Below are positions 9,342 to 17,769 of a DNA stretch of 64,000 nt, piece by piece (position 1 is the stretch's first letter; every line of letters starts with the position of its first letter). The translations under genes were made by a program, and so were the position numbers. The notes below the pieces were generated by a model. That model was not told the DNA's origin. It saw only the letters and a list, made by a program, of their open reading frames with translations, and did no database searches. This DNA comes from CBDDFN01 sp965227065. Lineage in GTDB: Bacteria > Pseudomonadota > Alphaproteobacteria > SPJN01. The DNA lies in the NCBI GenBank assembly GCA_965227065.1, contig CBDDFN010000013.1, positions 51,131 to 115,130 of the forward strand, read 5' to 3'.

Positions 9342-9389
9342 TTCGGCCCGCACTCTGTATGATGACAGTCCGCTGAAACTGGACCTGTC

Positions 9390-10496
9390 ATGACACAGCC
9401 CTGCCTCATCCTGACCCAATGTTTCCCGCCCTATCCCGGCGGGATTGAGATCCTGATGTATGGGCTGGCCGATGCGCTGGCGGGCGCAGGCGATGCGGTC
9501 CATGTGCTGGCCGATCAGGGCCATGATCCTGATTGGCCTGCCTTTGATGCCAAACAAAGCTTTCCTATTGACCGCTTCGGCGGCTGGAAAGTGCTGCGGC
9601 GGCGTCAAAAAGTGCGTGCGGCCGCACAATGGCTCACCGTCCATCCCGGCGCGCATGTCTTCACCGACAGCTATAAGAGCCTGGAGCTTATGCCCCAACG
9701 CGCCCTCAAAGGCGCGCAGGTGGCCTGTCTGGTTCATGGCATGGAGCTGCCCGAAAATCCCAAGCCCCAAAAGGTTGCGCGGATTACGGCCGCCTTTGCC
9801 AAGGCCAATGTGCTGATTGCCAATTCCCGCTTCACGGCCGGTCAAACCGAGCCTTATGTGCCGGACGGGGTACGGCTTGAGGTGGTCAATCCGCCGATCC
9901 CGCCCCAGCCCGAGGCCGATCCCGCCAGCAAAGACCGATTGCGCAGCCGGTTGGGCGCGGGGCCGGTGCTGGCGAGCGTGTGCCGGTTGGAGCCGCGCAA
10001 AGGCATCGATCAAGTCATTCGTGCGGCCGCCGCGCTCAGCGCGGAACTTCCCGGCCTTGTCTATGCGGTCGGCGGCGGGGGAGAGGATCGCGCCCGGCTT
10101 GAAGCGCTGGCAAGTGAGCTTTCCGCGCCGGTGACATTTCTGGGCCGGGTCGATGATGCCGACAAGGCCGCCTTGCTCGATCTTGCTGATCTGTTCGTCA
10201 TGCCGGTGCGGCGGGAGGGCAATTCGGTTGAGGGCTTCGGCATTTCCTATCTGGAAGCGGCCTGGTACGGCACCCCTGCCATCGCCGGGCAGGATGGCGG
10301 CGCGCCGGACGCGGTACTTGATGGCCAGACCGGGCTGGTGGTGGATGGCAGCGATACCGACGCCGTCACCCAGGCGATCCGCAACATTCTAACCGACACG
10401 CATCTCTATGCCGCCATGGCCGCTGCCGCCCAAACCAGAGCGCAGGGCATGGTGTGGTCAGGCCAGATCAGCCTCTATCAGGACGCCTTGGGCTAA
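9390..10496 (+). CDS. glycosyltransferase family 4 protein
   Basis: A 368-aa GT-B fold glycosyltransferase. It has the N-terminal PPYPGGIEILMYGLADAL donor/acceptor cleft motif, VCRLEPRKGID in the middle, and the family 4 EX7E motif near the C-terminus (EGFGISYLEAAWYGTPAI), which binds the nucleotide-sugar. It would transfer a sugar from a nucleotide donor in the cytoplasm, typically to a cell-surface polymer or lipid. Nothing in it points to steroids, although glycosylation of a sterol cannot be excluded. It stands alone between a REP element and the Lrp operon promoter. Confidence 0.85.
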   Translation: MTQPCLILTQCFPPYPGGIEILMYGLADALAGAGDAVHVLADQGHDPDWPAFDAKQSFPIDRFGGWKVLRRRQKVRAAAQWLTVHPGAHVFTDSYKSLELMPQRALKGAQVACLVHGMELPENPKPQKVARITAAFAKANVLIANSRFTAGQTEPYVPDGVRLEVVNPPIPPQPEADPASKDRLRSRLGAGPVLASVCRLEPRKGIDQVIRAAAALSAELPGLVYAVGGGGEDRARLEALASELSAPVTFLGRVDDADKAALLDLADLFVMPVRREGNSVEGFGISYLEAAWYGTPAIAGQDGGAPDAVLDGQTGLVVDGSDTDAVTQAIRNILTDTHLYAAMAAAAQTRAQGMVWSGQISLYQDALG

Positions 10497-10568
10497 CGCC
10501 CCTTGAATTACGCATTTGAAAGGTCTATGCCGGTTGAAATCAACCGAATGCGTAATTTGTGTGGGGCG
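10497..10568. promoter_or_regulatory. nested palindrome, candidate master operator of the SDR-Lrp-Lrp operon
   Basis: Three concentric inverted repeats lie here. The outer arms are CGCCCC (10497-10502) and GGGGCG (10563-10568). The middle arms are AATTACGCATT (10506-10516) and AATGCGTAATT (10547-10557), perfect over 11 bases with centres about 41 bases apart. The inner repeat is CGGTTGAAATCAACCG (10531-10546). The AATGCGTAA core recurs at 12390 and 33086. The sequence ends directly before the ATG at 10570, as expected for an autoregulatory site of the downstream regulators. Confidence 0.7.
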
Positions 10569-10569
10569 T

Positions 10570-11394
10570 ATGGAGCATTTCGACGGCAAAACAGCGGTGA
10601 TCACCGGTGCGGCAAGCGGCATCGGCAAGGGCTTGGCCGATCATGCGCTGTCGCTCGGAATGACGGTGATTGCCTCTGACATTTCCCAAGACGCGCTTGA
10701 AACCGCCTTTGCGGGCCAGGACAAAGCCATCCTCCACGCTTGCGATGTGTCTGATCCCGATCAGGTCGCCGCGCTGGCTGATGCCGCGTTTGATCATGGC
10801 CCTGTCGATCTGCTCTTCAACAATGCCGGGGTGATGAAAACCGGCATGGTGTGGGAGCATCCGCTCGATGACTGGTGCTGGATGCTGGGCGTCAATCTTT
10901 ACGGCGTCATTCACGGGCTGCATTTCTTTTTGCCTCGCATGATGGCGCAAGGCACGCCCGGCCATGTGGTCAACACAGGCTCCATCGCCGGGCTGACCGC
11001 GACGCCAAGCTCATCGATCTATGTCACCTCCAAGCAGGGCGTGGTCGGGTTGAGCGAGACGCTGCTTTATGAGCTCACCGCGGTGAAGTCGAAAATCGGT
11101 GTGTCGGTCCTGTGTCCCGGGCCCGTCAAAACCGGCATTGCCGATTGGGACCGCTACGGAAAAGCATCCGATGCTGAAAGTGCGGCTTACGGCCAAGGCC
11201 GGCTCAAAGCCATGATTGCCGAACGGGGGATGGAGCCTGCTGAACTGGCCGCCTTTACCTTCAAGGCCATCGAAGAGAACCGGTTTTGGGTTTTCCCCCA
11301 TGATCATTTTAAAGGCGCGTTTGAAGCACGGGCCAAATCCGTGATGAATGAAACCAATCCGCGTTTCCGCTCCATCATTGAGAAAGACACATGA
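10570..11394 (+). CDS. SDR family oxidoreductase
   Basis: A classical SDR of 274 aa starting MEHFDGKTAVITG. It has the cofactor motif TGAASGIGKG, NNAG, and the active site serine (TGSIAG) with YVTSK supplying Tyr and Lys. The frame is open further upstream, but that would run through the large palindrome, so the ATG at 10570 is chosen. It is the first gene of an operon with two Lrp/AsnC regulators (4-base overlap with the first). This suggests the regulators respond to its product or substrate, possibly a hydroxysteroid or hydroxyacyl-CoA. Substrate is unknown. Confidence 0.82.
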   Translation: MEHFDGKTAVITGAASGIGKGLADHALSLGMTVIASDISQDALETAFAGQDKAILHACDVSDPDQVAALADAAFDHGPVDLLFNNAGVMKTGMVWEHPLDDWCWMLGVNLYGVIHGLHFFLPRMMAQGTPGHVVNTGSIAGLTATPSSSIYVTSKQGVVGLSETLLYELTAVKSKIGVSVLCPGPVKTGIADWDRYGKASDAESAAYGQGRLKAMIAERGMEPAELAAFTFKAIEENRFWVFPHDHFKGAFEARAKSVMNETNPRFRSIIEKDT

Positions 11395-11867
11395 GCGATA
11401 CAAACGGGAAGAGCCGGCAGGTCGATGAGGTCGACCGCCAGATTATCGAGCTGTTGCGCGAAGACGGCCGCATGTCGATCCAGGATATGGCGCGCCGCCT
11501 CAATTCAACCGCCGGAACCGTACGCACCCGCATCCGCCGTCTGGAAGAGGCCGACATTCTGCGCGTGGTTGCGGTCACCGATTTTGCCGCCGCGGGCTTT
11601 GAGATGTTGATCGCGATCGGCATTGAGGTTGAAGACCGTTCGGCCCAGCAAGTCGGGGAAGAGCTTGCCAAGCTGCCCGAAGTCTTTTCGGTCAATATGA
11701 CGACGGGTGCCCATGATCTTGAGGTGCTGGTGGCCGCGCGGGATTTTGAAGAACTGTCGCGCTTTCTGACGGTGGAGCTCGCCCAGGTCAAAGGCATTGG
11801 CAAATTGACCCCGGCCTTGTGCATCGATGTGTTCAAATATCAATCCGACTGGGCACCAGAATTATGA
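11391..11867 (+). CDS. Lrp/AsnC family transcriptional regulator (first of tandem pair)
   Basis: A 158-aa protein with an N-terminal winged HTH (VDRQIIELLREDGRMSIQDM, then RRLNSTAGTVRTRIRRLEE, about residues 12-55) and a C-terminal RAM/AsnC ligand domain (FSVNMTTGAHDLEVLV). Lrp-family proteins form dimers to octamers and bind small effectors, often amino acids. Here it is coupled to an SDR and lies immediately upstream of the hsa operon, so a steroid-derived or CoA effector is plausible but inferred. It overlaps the next regulator by 4 bases (ATGA). Confidence 0.85.
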   Translation: MSDTNGKSRQVDEVDRQIIELLREDGRMSIQDMARRLNSTAGTVRTRIRRLEEADILRVVAVTDFAAAGFEMLIAIGIEVEDRSAQQVGEELAKLPEVFSVNMTTGAHDLEVLVAARDFEELSRFLTVELAQVKGIGKLTPALCIDVFKYQSDWAPEL

Positions 11868-12352
11868 GAAAGACCGAACTTGATCAGGTGGACCGCAAAA
11901 TCCTCGACTTTTTGTCGGTCAATGCCCGGACCTCAAACCGCGAGATTGCCCAGGCGCTTAATGTGGCCGAAGGCACGGTGCGCGGCCGCATCAAGGCGCT
12001 GCAGGATGACGGCATTATCCGCATCACGGCCGTCACCAATCTTATTGATGTGCAAAGTCCGCTGATGGCCTATGTCGGCGTGCGGGCCGAGCTCGACAAG
12101 CGCAATGAAATCTCTGAGGCCCTGTCAGCGATGGCGCCGATTCGCTTTGTCGCCACCATGCTGGGCCGCTACGACATTTTGGCGATCACGGTGGTTTCAA
12201 GCCCTGATGAGCTGGTTGATCTGGTCAACAATCAGATCATGCCGATTGAAGGCGTGCGCCATGCCGACACCACCCTGGCGGTCAAGTTCCTCAAATATGA
12301 TTATCGCTGGGGCCGGATCGTGAACGGTCATGATGCCGAAAAATCGGACTGA
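11864..12352 (+). CDS. Lrp/AsnC family transcriptional regulator (second of tandem pair)
   Basis: A 162-aa paralogue of the preceding gene. It has an HTH (VDRKILDFLSVNARTSNREI, then AQALNVAEGTVRGRIKALQD) and an AsnC ligand domain (VATMLGRYDILAITVV). The ATG at 11864 overlaps the upstream stop. Both proteins end in a similar KY(Q/D) segment. Two co-translated Lrp proteins in this arrangement may form a hetero-oligomer. The gap after it carries the CCAAATGCGTAAAAA element ahead of hsaA, making the pair the natural candidate to bind it. Confidence 0.83.
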   Translation: MRKTELDQVDRKILDFLSVNARTSNREIAQALNVAEGTVRGRIKALQDDGIIRITAVTNLIDVQSPLMAYVGVRAELDKRNEISEALSAMAPIRFVATMLGRYDILAITVVSSPDELVDLVNNQIMPIEGVRHADTTLAVKFLKYDYRWGRIVNGHDAEKSD

Positions 12353-12389
12353 GACTGCGAATTTGCGCGATATTGATGCGCCGCATCAT

Positions 12390-12404
12390 CCAAATGCGTA
12401 AAAA
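12390..12404. promoter_or_regulatory. AATGCGTAA-type operator upstream of hsaA
   Basis: CCAAATGCGTAAAAA lies 75 bases upstream of the hsaA start. It shares CCAAATGCGTAA exactly with the site at 33086. Related sequences flank it: ATTTGCGCGATATT (12361-12374), the palindromic GATGCGCCGCATC, and CTTTGCGAAATTG (12417-12429). The gap 12353-12478 is otherwise non-coding. Confidence 0.6.
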
Positions 12405-12478
12405 GTGCGTGCAATCTTTGCGAAATTGATCTAGTCTCCCCGCCAATCTCGGCTCAAGCATGATTGGGAGGCATGATC

Positions 12479-13648
12479 ATGGCGCTGGCAGAACAGACAG
12501 CAGGCACCGATACTCCATTGGTGGACCTCACCCCCTATCTCGATGGTTTCAAGGAACGCGGGGACCAGAACCGCGCCGACCGTCAGGTTTCCAGGCAATC
12601 GGTTGCCGAATTGAAAGAGGCGGGCTTCTTCCTGTCGCTATTGCCCAAGCAATATGGCGGCCTGGAAATGACCCCGCAGGAATTTTTCCGCCTGCAAATG
12701 CAGATCGCCGAATATGACATGTCGACCGCCTGGATCGGCGGCATCATTGCGGTTCACGCCTATCAATTGGCACTGATGGACCCCAAGGCGTGCGAAGAGC
12801 TTTATTCGGAAGAGCCCAACACGCTGATCTCAAGCTCCTACAATCCGATGGGCGGCAAGGTTTCAGAAGCCGAAAACCCCGAAGAAGGCCTGATGCTGGC
12901 GGGCCGCTGGGGCTGGTCATCGGGATCGGAACATTGCACATGGGCCTTGCTGGGCGCGATTGTGCCGGGTGAGGGCTACCGGACATTTTTGGTGCCGCGC
13001 ACGCAATACCGGATCGAAGACACCTGGCATGCCATGGGCCTGCAAGGTACCGGCTCCAACGATGTGGTGATTGATGAGCCGATCTTTGTGCCGCATCACC
13101 GTACGCACAAGCAAATGGATGGCTTTAACATCATCCACAGCCAGAAAAGCCCCCTTTACAACATTCCCTGGGCGCAATGGTTCACCCGCGTGGTCTCAAC
13201 ACCCGCCATCGGGGCTGCCAAACATGCGCTGAAGCTGTTTATCGCAGCCTCAGGCGGCAGTTCGACAGATCCCTCCAAGCTGATGGGCGATCCCGACATT
13301 CAGCGCCGGGTTTCTGAGGTGGCCAATATGATTGATGAGGCCGAGGCGATCTTGTTCCGCAATTTTGATGTCATGATGGATCGCGTTCTGGCGGGCGAAG
13401 AAATCCCCATGGTGGATCGCGCGCAATATCGCTACCAGGCTGGCATTGTCATCGACAAGATGATCAAGGCCATCGACTTGTTGATGGATGTGGCGGGCGG
13501 CCGCTCGGTCTTTACCGGCCATCCGATCCAGAATATCTGGCACGACATCCACATAGCCCGCGCCCATGTTGCCAACAACCCCACGCCCTTTGCGCGCAAC
13601 TGGGGTGGCATGCAGCTTGGCGCCGATAATGGCGACGTGTTTATCTAA
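12479..13648 (+). CDS. hsaA: HsaA-type flavin-dependent 3-HSA 4-hydroxylase, oxygenase component
   Basis: A 389-aa group D flavin monooxygenase with the acyl-CoA dehydrogenase fold. It opens with a helical N-terminal domain (LKEAGFFLSLLPKQYGGLEM) and ends with a C-terminal bundle (AGGRSVFTGHPIQNIWHDI, then HIARAHVANN) as in HsaA and HPAH C2. HsaA hydroxylates the phenolic ring of 3-HSA using reduced flavin supplied by HsaB. It has no FERG catalytic glutamate and no CoA features, which separates it from the dehydrogenases around it. The ATG at 12479 lies 7 bases after TGGGAGG; an ATG at 12473 is possible. No hsaB reductase is found nearby. Confidence 0.85.
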   Translation: MALAEQTAGTDTPLVDLTPYLDGFKERGDQNRADRQVSRQSVAELKEAGFFLSLLPKQYGGLEMTPQEFFRLQMQIAEYDMSTAWIGGIIAVHAYQLALMDPKACEELYSEEPNTLISSSYNPMGGKVSEAENPEEGLMLAGRWGWSSGSEHCTWALLGAIVPGEGYRTFLVPRTQYRIEDTWHAMGLQGTGSNDVVIDEPIFVPHHRTHKQMDGFNIIHSQKSPLYNIPWAQWFTRVVSTPAIGAAKHALKLFIAASGGSSTDPSKLMGDPDIQRRVSEVANMIDEAEAILFRNFDVMMDRVLAGEEIPMVDRAQYRYQAGIVIDKMIKAIDLLMDVAGGRSVFTGHPIQNIWHDIHIARAHVANNPTPFARNWGGMQLGADNGDVFI

Positions 13649-13671
13649 ACCATAACAAGTGGGGACGCGTG

Positions 13672-14514
13672 ATGGGTGCTGTTGCTGGCGGGCCGCCGGA
13701 AGGCCGTTATGTCGATGCCGGGGTGATGGAGGGGGTTCCGATCTCCCTTCACGTGACCGAAAAAGGGAACGGCCCGGCGGTTGTGTTCGTTCACGGCTCT
13801 GGCCCCGGCGCGTCGGGATATTCAAACTTCAAGCAAAATTATGAGGTCTTTGCTGATGCGGGTTATCGGGCGATCCTGCCTGACCTGATCGGCTATGGCT
13901 ATTCGACCAAGCCTGAAGATGTGGATTACACGCTTGATCATTTTGCCGGGACGCTGAAAACCGCTTTGGATAATCTGGGTGTCGAGACATGCACACTGGT
14001 CGGCAATTCACTTGGCGGGGCGATCTCGATCCGCATCGCACTTGATTATCCGGAGTTTGTCGAAAAGCTCATTCTGATGGCGCCCGGCGGCATTGAAGAG
14101 CTTGATGTCTATTTCGCCATGCCGGGCATTCAGGCGATGATGTCGGGCTTCATGGATGGCACGCTCGATGAGGCGGGCCTGGGCAAGTTGCTGGAGCAGC
14201 TTGTCTTTGACCCCAAACATGTCACGCCCCAATTGGTGCGCGAACGGCTCGCCATTCTTCAGATGATGCCGCAAGCGGTTCTGGGCCGGATGCGGGTTCC
14301 CAATCAGGATCATGAGCTTTCTGATCTGCAATGTCCGGTGCTGGGATTTTGGGGCACCGAAGACCGCTTCTGCCCTGCCTCTGGCGCGCAAAAAATTCTC
14401 GAAGCCTGTCGTCCGGCCCGCTTTGTCATGGTTAATGAATGCGGCCATTGGGTGATGGTCGAACATGCCCGCCTGTTCAATGAAACCTGTCTGGATTTCC
14501 TGAAAAATGACTGA
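13672..14514 (+). CDS. hsaD: HsaD-type meta-cleavage product hydrolase (4,9-DSHA hydrolase)
   Basis: Alpha/beta hydrolase of 280 aa in the MCP hydrolase family. It has the oxyanion motif HGSGPGASG at 41-49, the nucleophile elbow GNSLGG (Ser113), the acid in GTEDRF (Asp231) and the base in NECGHW (His259). HsaD cleaves the C-C bond of the ring-opened 4,9-DSHA to give HIP (DOHNAA) and a hydroxyhexadienoate. An in-frame GTG precedes the ATG at 13672, but ATG is preferred. It overlaps hsaE by 8 bases. Confidence 0.88.
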   Translation: MGAVAGGPPEGRYVDAGVMEGVPISLHVTEKGNGPAVVFVHGSGPGASGYSNFKQNYEVFADAGYRAILPDLIGYGYSTKPEDVDYTLDHFAGTLKTALDNLGVETCTLVGNSLGGAISIRIALDYPEFVEKLILMAPGGIEELDVYFAMPGIQAMMSGFMDGTLDEAGLGKLLEQLVFDPKHVTPQLVRERLAILQMMPQAVLGRMRVPNQDHELSDLQCPVLGFWGTEDRFCPASGAQKILEACRPARFVMVNECGHWVMVEHARLFNETCLDFLKND

Positions 14515-15286
14515 GGAAGATATCAAAGCCCAGTCGCGCGCGCTTTATAACGCGCTCAGAAATCGTACCACGCTCAGCCCGCTGACCGAGCGTTTCGCCG
14601 GCATTTCCATTGATGATGCCTACAAGATTTCGCTCGGCTTTCTGGAGCATCGTCTGGAGGACGGCGAACGCGTTGTCGGCAAGAAGATCGGCGTGACCTC
14701 AGCGCCGGTGCAGGACATGCTGGGCGTGTTTGAGCCTGATTTCGGCTTTCTGACCGATGCAATGATTGCCGACAAAGGCATTGTCCACATGGATGAGATG
14801 ATCGCCCCGCGCGCGGAAGCGGAAATCGCGCTCAGGCTCAAAGCGGGTCTCAAAGGCCCCGGCGTGACGCCTGAAGACGTGCTGGCCGCCACTGAGTGCG
14901 TCATGGCGTGTTTTGAGATTGTCGACAGCCGCATCACCGACTGGAAAATCAAGATTCAGGACACGGTGGCGGACAATGCCAGTTGCGGCGTCTATGTGCT
15001 GGGTGCTGACGAGATTGATCCCAAGGGTCTCGATCTTGCGGCGGTGACGGTCAAGGTTTCCAAAAACGGCCGCGATTTGAGCGACGGTGTGGGTTCGGCC
15101 GTGCAGGGCAGCCCACTGGCCTCAGTGGCCTGGCTGGCCAATACGCTGGGGCGCTACGGCATTCCTTTTGAGGCAGGCGAGGTGATCTTGTCAGGCTCGC
15201 TTGTGCCGCTTGAACCTGTTCAGGCCGGTGATGAAATGTCGATGCATCTGTCAGACATTGGCAGCTGCGTTGCGAAATTTGTGTGA
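14507..15286 (+). CDS. hsaE: HsaE-type 2-keto-4-pentenoate (hydroxyhexadienoate) hydratase
   Basis: A 259-aa member of the fumarylacetoacetase-related hydratase family (MhpD/HsaE). Motifs are VVGKKIGVTS, EAEIALRLK with metal-binding acids, and FEIVDSRITDWKIKIQD. It hydrates the five- or six-carbon dienoate released by HsaD into the 4-hydroxy-2-oxo acid used by HsaF. Order hsaD-hsaE-hsaG-hsaF with tight spacing matches the conserved actinobacterial and proteobacterial meta-cleavage gene order. Confidence 0.88.
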   Translation: MTEEDIKAQSRALYNALRNRTTLSPLTERFAGISIDDAYKISLGFLEHRLEDGERVVGKKIGVTSAPVQDMLGVFEPDFGFLTDAMIADKGIVHMDEMIAPRAEAEIALRLKAGLKGPGVTPEDVLAATECVMACFEIVDSRITDWKIKIQDTVADNASCGVYVLGADEIDPKGLDLAAVTVKVSKNGRDLSDGVGSAVQGSPLASVAWLANTLGRYGIPFEAGEVILSGSLVPLEPVQAGDEMSMHLSDIGSCVAKFV

Positions 15287-15293
15287 GGGTCTC

Positions 15294-16232
15294 ATGAGTA
15301 AAACCAAAGTCGCGGTGATCGGGTCGGGCAATATCGGCACCGATCTGATGATCAAACTGATCAAAACCTCCAAGGTTCTGGACATGGCCGCTATGGTCGG
15401 CATTGACCCCGCATCCGACGGGCTCAAGCGCGCGCACGATATGGGCGTTGCCACCACCCATGAAGGGATTGAGGGGCTGCAAAAGCTCCCCTGCTGGGAT
15501 GAGATCGGCATTGTCTTTGATGCCACCTCAGCGGGCGCCCACAAAACCCATGACGCGATCTGCCGCGCGGCGGGCAAGGTGATGGTGGATCTGACGCCTG
15601 CCGCCATCGGCCCCTATTGCGTACCGGTCGTCAATATGGACGCCCATTTGCAAGAGCCTAATGTCAATATGGTGACGTGCGGCGGCCAGGCGACCATCCC
15701 CATGGTCTATGCGGTCAAGCGTGTGGCCGACCGGGTGCCTTATGCGGAGATCGTTGCGTCTGTGTCCTCGCGTTCAGCCGGTCCCGGGACCCGGGCCAAT
15801 ATTGATGAGTTCACCCAGACCACCGCGCGCGGCATTGAAGTGGTCGGTGGTGCGGAAAAAGGCAAGGCGATCATCATTTTGAACCCTGCCGAGCCGCCCA
15901 TGATCATGCGCGACACGATCTACACCTTGTCGATCGGCGCGACCGAAGACGAAATCGCGGCTTCGGTCGAGCGCATGGTCGAAGAGGTTCAGGCTTACGT
16001 GCCGGGCTACCGGCTCAAGCAAAAGGTGCAGTTTGAACGTTTTGGCTCCAACCGGCCGGTGAAAATTCCCGGCCTGGGCGAGTTTGAAGGCATCAAAAGC
16101 TCGATCTTTCTGGAGGTCGAAGGCGCGGCGCATTACCTGCCCGCCTATGCCGGCAATCTCGACATTATGACCTCGGCGGGCATGGCGACCGCTGAGAAGA
16201 TCGCAACACTGAAATTCGGAGTGGCGGCATGA
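15294..16232 (+). CDS. hsaG: HsaG-type acylating aldehyde dehydrogenase
   Basis: A 312-aa acylating acetaldehyde/propionaldehyde dehydrogenase. It has the Rossmann motif VIGSGNIGTDL at 8-18 and the catalytic cysteine in NMVTCGGQATIP (Cys129). It converts the aldehyde channelled from the HsaF aldolase into acyl-CoA with NAD and CoA. In steroid pathways the aldehyde is propanal, giving propionyl-CoA. The ATG at 15294 is chosen because it fits family length and follows the hsaE stop; it overlaps hsaF by 4 bases, consistent with the known aldolase-dehydrogenase complex. Confidence 0.9.
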   Translation: MSKTKVAVIGSGNIGTDLMIKLIKTSKVLDMAAMVGIDPASDGLKRAHDMGVATTHEGIEGLQKLPCWDEIGIVFDATSAGAHKTHDAICRAAGKVMVDLTPAAIGPYCVPVVNMDAHLQEPNVNMVTCGGQATIPMVYAVKRVADRVPYAEIVASVSSRSAGPGTRANIDEFTQTTARGIEVVGGAEKGKAIIILNPAEPPMIMRDTIYTLSIGATEDEIAASVERMVEEVQAYVPGYRLKQKVQFERFGSNRPVKIPGLGEFEGIKSSIFLEVEGAAHYLPAYAGNLDIMTSAGMATAEKIATLKFGVAA

Positions 16233-17284
16233 CTTCTAATGTTTCTGGACGCATCACCGATCCCACCAAGGACAAGCTCTATATTCAGGACGTCACGCTG
16301 CGCGATGGCATGCACGCCATCCGGCACATGTATGGCATTGACCATGTCGCCGCCATTGCCAAAGCGCTGGATGAGGCGGGCGTGGACGCGATTGAGATTG
16401 CCCATGGCGACGGGCTCAATGGCTCAAGCTTCAATTACGGCTTTGGTGCGACCACCGATTGGGACTGGATCGCTGCAGTCGCCGATGCGGTCGAAAAGGC
16501 GGTGGTGACAACCTTGATCCTGCCCGGCATTGCCACCGTTGAAGACCTCAAACAGGCTTATGATCTGGGTGTGCGTTCGGTCCGGGTTGCGACCCACTGC
16601 ACCGAAGCCGATGTCTCCAGGCAGCATATCGGCTATGCGCGTGACCTCGGCATGGACACGATCGGCTTTTTGATGATGAGCCATATGGTCGAGCCTGAAC
16701 AATTGGCCGAACAGGCCAAGCTGATGGAAAGCTATGGCGCGGAATGCGTCTATGTCACCGATTCGGGCGGGGCGCTTGATATGGACGGTTATGCCGCCCG
16801 GCTTCAGGCGTACAATCAGGTGCTCAACCCTGAGACCGAAACCGGTGTTCACGCCCACCATAATCTGTCGCTGGGCGTCGCCAACTCGATTGTTGCCGTG
16901 CAAAACGGCGCGCGCCGGGTTGATGCCTCCTTGGCGGGCATGGGCGCGGGCGCGGGCAATGCGCCTTTGGAGGTCTTTATTGCAGCAGCTGACCGCAAGG
17001 GCTGGAACCATGGCTGTGATGTTTTCAAGCTAATGGATGCGGCTGAAGAGTTGGTGCGCCCCCTTCAGGACCGGCCTGTCCGGGTGGATCGGGAGACGCT
17101 GTCGCTGGGCTATGCCGGGGTCTATTCGAGCTTTTTGCGTCATGCAGAGAAGGCATCGGAAGATTATGGTGTTGATGTGCGCGAAATTCTGGTTGAGTTG
17201 GGCCGGCGCCGGATGGTGGGTGGTCAGGAAGATATGATCGTCGACGTGGCGCTGGACTTGATTAAGCAAAAAGAGAGCGCGTGA
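16229..17284 (+). CDS. hsaF: HsaF-type 4-hydroxy-2-oxo acid aldolase
   Basis: A 351-aa DRE-TIM aldolase. The N-terminal QDVTLRDGMHA motif holds the metal-binding aspartate and catalytic arginine. VHAHHNLSLGVANS supplies metal histidines, and AGMGAGAGNAPLEV is the usual glycine-rich signature. It splits 4-hydroxy-2-oxohexanoate/valerate to pyruvate and an aldehyde passed by tunnel to HsaG. The stop overlaps the next ATG by one base (TGATG). Confidence 0.9.
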   Translation: MTSNVSGRITDPTKDKLYIQDVTLRDGMHAIRHMYGIDHVAAIAKALDEAGVDAIEIAHGDGLNGSSFNYGFGATTDWDWIAAVADAVEKAVVTTLILPGIATVEDLKQAYDLGVRSVRVATHCTEADVSRQHIGYARDLGMDTIGFLMMSHMVEPEQLAEQAKLMESYGAECVYVTDSGGALDMDGYAARLQAYNQVLNPETETGVHAHHNLSLGVANSIVAVQNGARRVDASLAGMGAGAGNAPLEVFIAAADRKGWNHGCDVFKLMDAAEELVRPLQDRPVRVDRETLSLGYAGVYSSFLRHAEKASEDYGVDVREILVELGRRRMVGGQEDMIVDVALDLIKQKESA

Positions 17285-17769
17285 TGTCCGACCTTGAAGC
17301 CCGTATCGCCAAACTTGAAGCCGTTGAAGCCATTCGCCGATTGAAGGCGCGCTATTTCAACGCCTGTGATGAGAAAGACGCCGATACGGTCGAAGCCTGC
17401 TTCCTGCCCGATGCCACCGTCGATGCCGGGCCTGCCATTGGCACTTTTGAGACGGCGGCTGATTTTGTCGCCGTGTTCCGCGAAATGGGCTGCAAGCCCA
17501 ACATTATCGACATGCACCACGGCACCAATGCCGAAATTGAAGTGATTTCGGACAGTGAAGCCGAAGGGCTGTGGGCGCTTTATTTCTTCACCATCGATAC
17601 CGAGGCGCGCGCCATGCGCCAGCTCGCTGGCATTTATCGTGACCGCTATCAAAAGACAGATCAGGGCTGGAAAATCGCCCAAAGCACTTTTGTGCCGCAT
17701 TCGGTGGTTGATCATGCTGTGGCGAGCGATGGCGCGGTTTCAATCACCCCCATGCCCGGTGCCATTTGA
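17284..17769 (+). CDS. SnoaL/NTF2-fold protein, BaiE (7-alpha-dehydratase)-like
   Basis: A 161-aa NTF2-fold protein. Its N-terminus, VEAIRRLKARYFNACDEK, resembles the start of the bile acid 7-alpha-dehydratase BaiE. Tyr24, Asp29 and His78 line up with the BaiE residues I recall as Tyr30, Asp35 and His83. The BaiE Asp106 equivalent appears to be Phe101. The family acts as dehydratases or isomerases on polycyclic ketones. Removal of a 7- or 12-hydroxyl from bile-acid-type steroids is a reasonable guess, supported by its place in the hsa operon. It is coupled to a second NTF2-like gene. Confidence 0.7.
   Translation: MSDLEARIAKLEAVEAIRRLKARYFNACDEKDADTVEACFLPDATVDAGPAIGTFETAADFVAVFREMGCKPNIIDMHHGTNAEIEVISDSEAEGLWALYFFTIDTEARAMRQLAGIYRDRYQKTDQGWKIAQSTFVPHSVVDHAVASDGAVSITPMPGAI

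Noticed and set aside
12376..12388. Short palindrome GATGCGCCGCATC as a separate operator
   Set aside because: Five-base arms in GC-rich DNA are expected by chance, and no second copy was found at other promoters.
12479..13648. Another acyl-CoA dehydrogenase
   Set aside because: No FERG-type glutamate and no flavin-site EPGAGSD motif; the C-terminus and the adjacent hsaD-E-G-F genes identify the HsaA-type hydroxylase.
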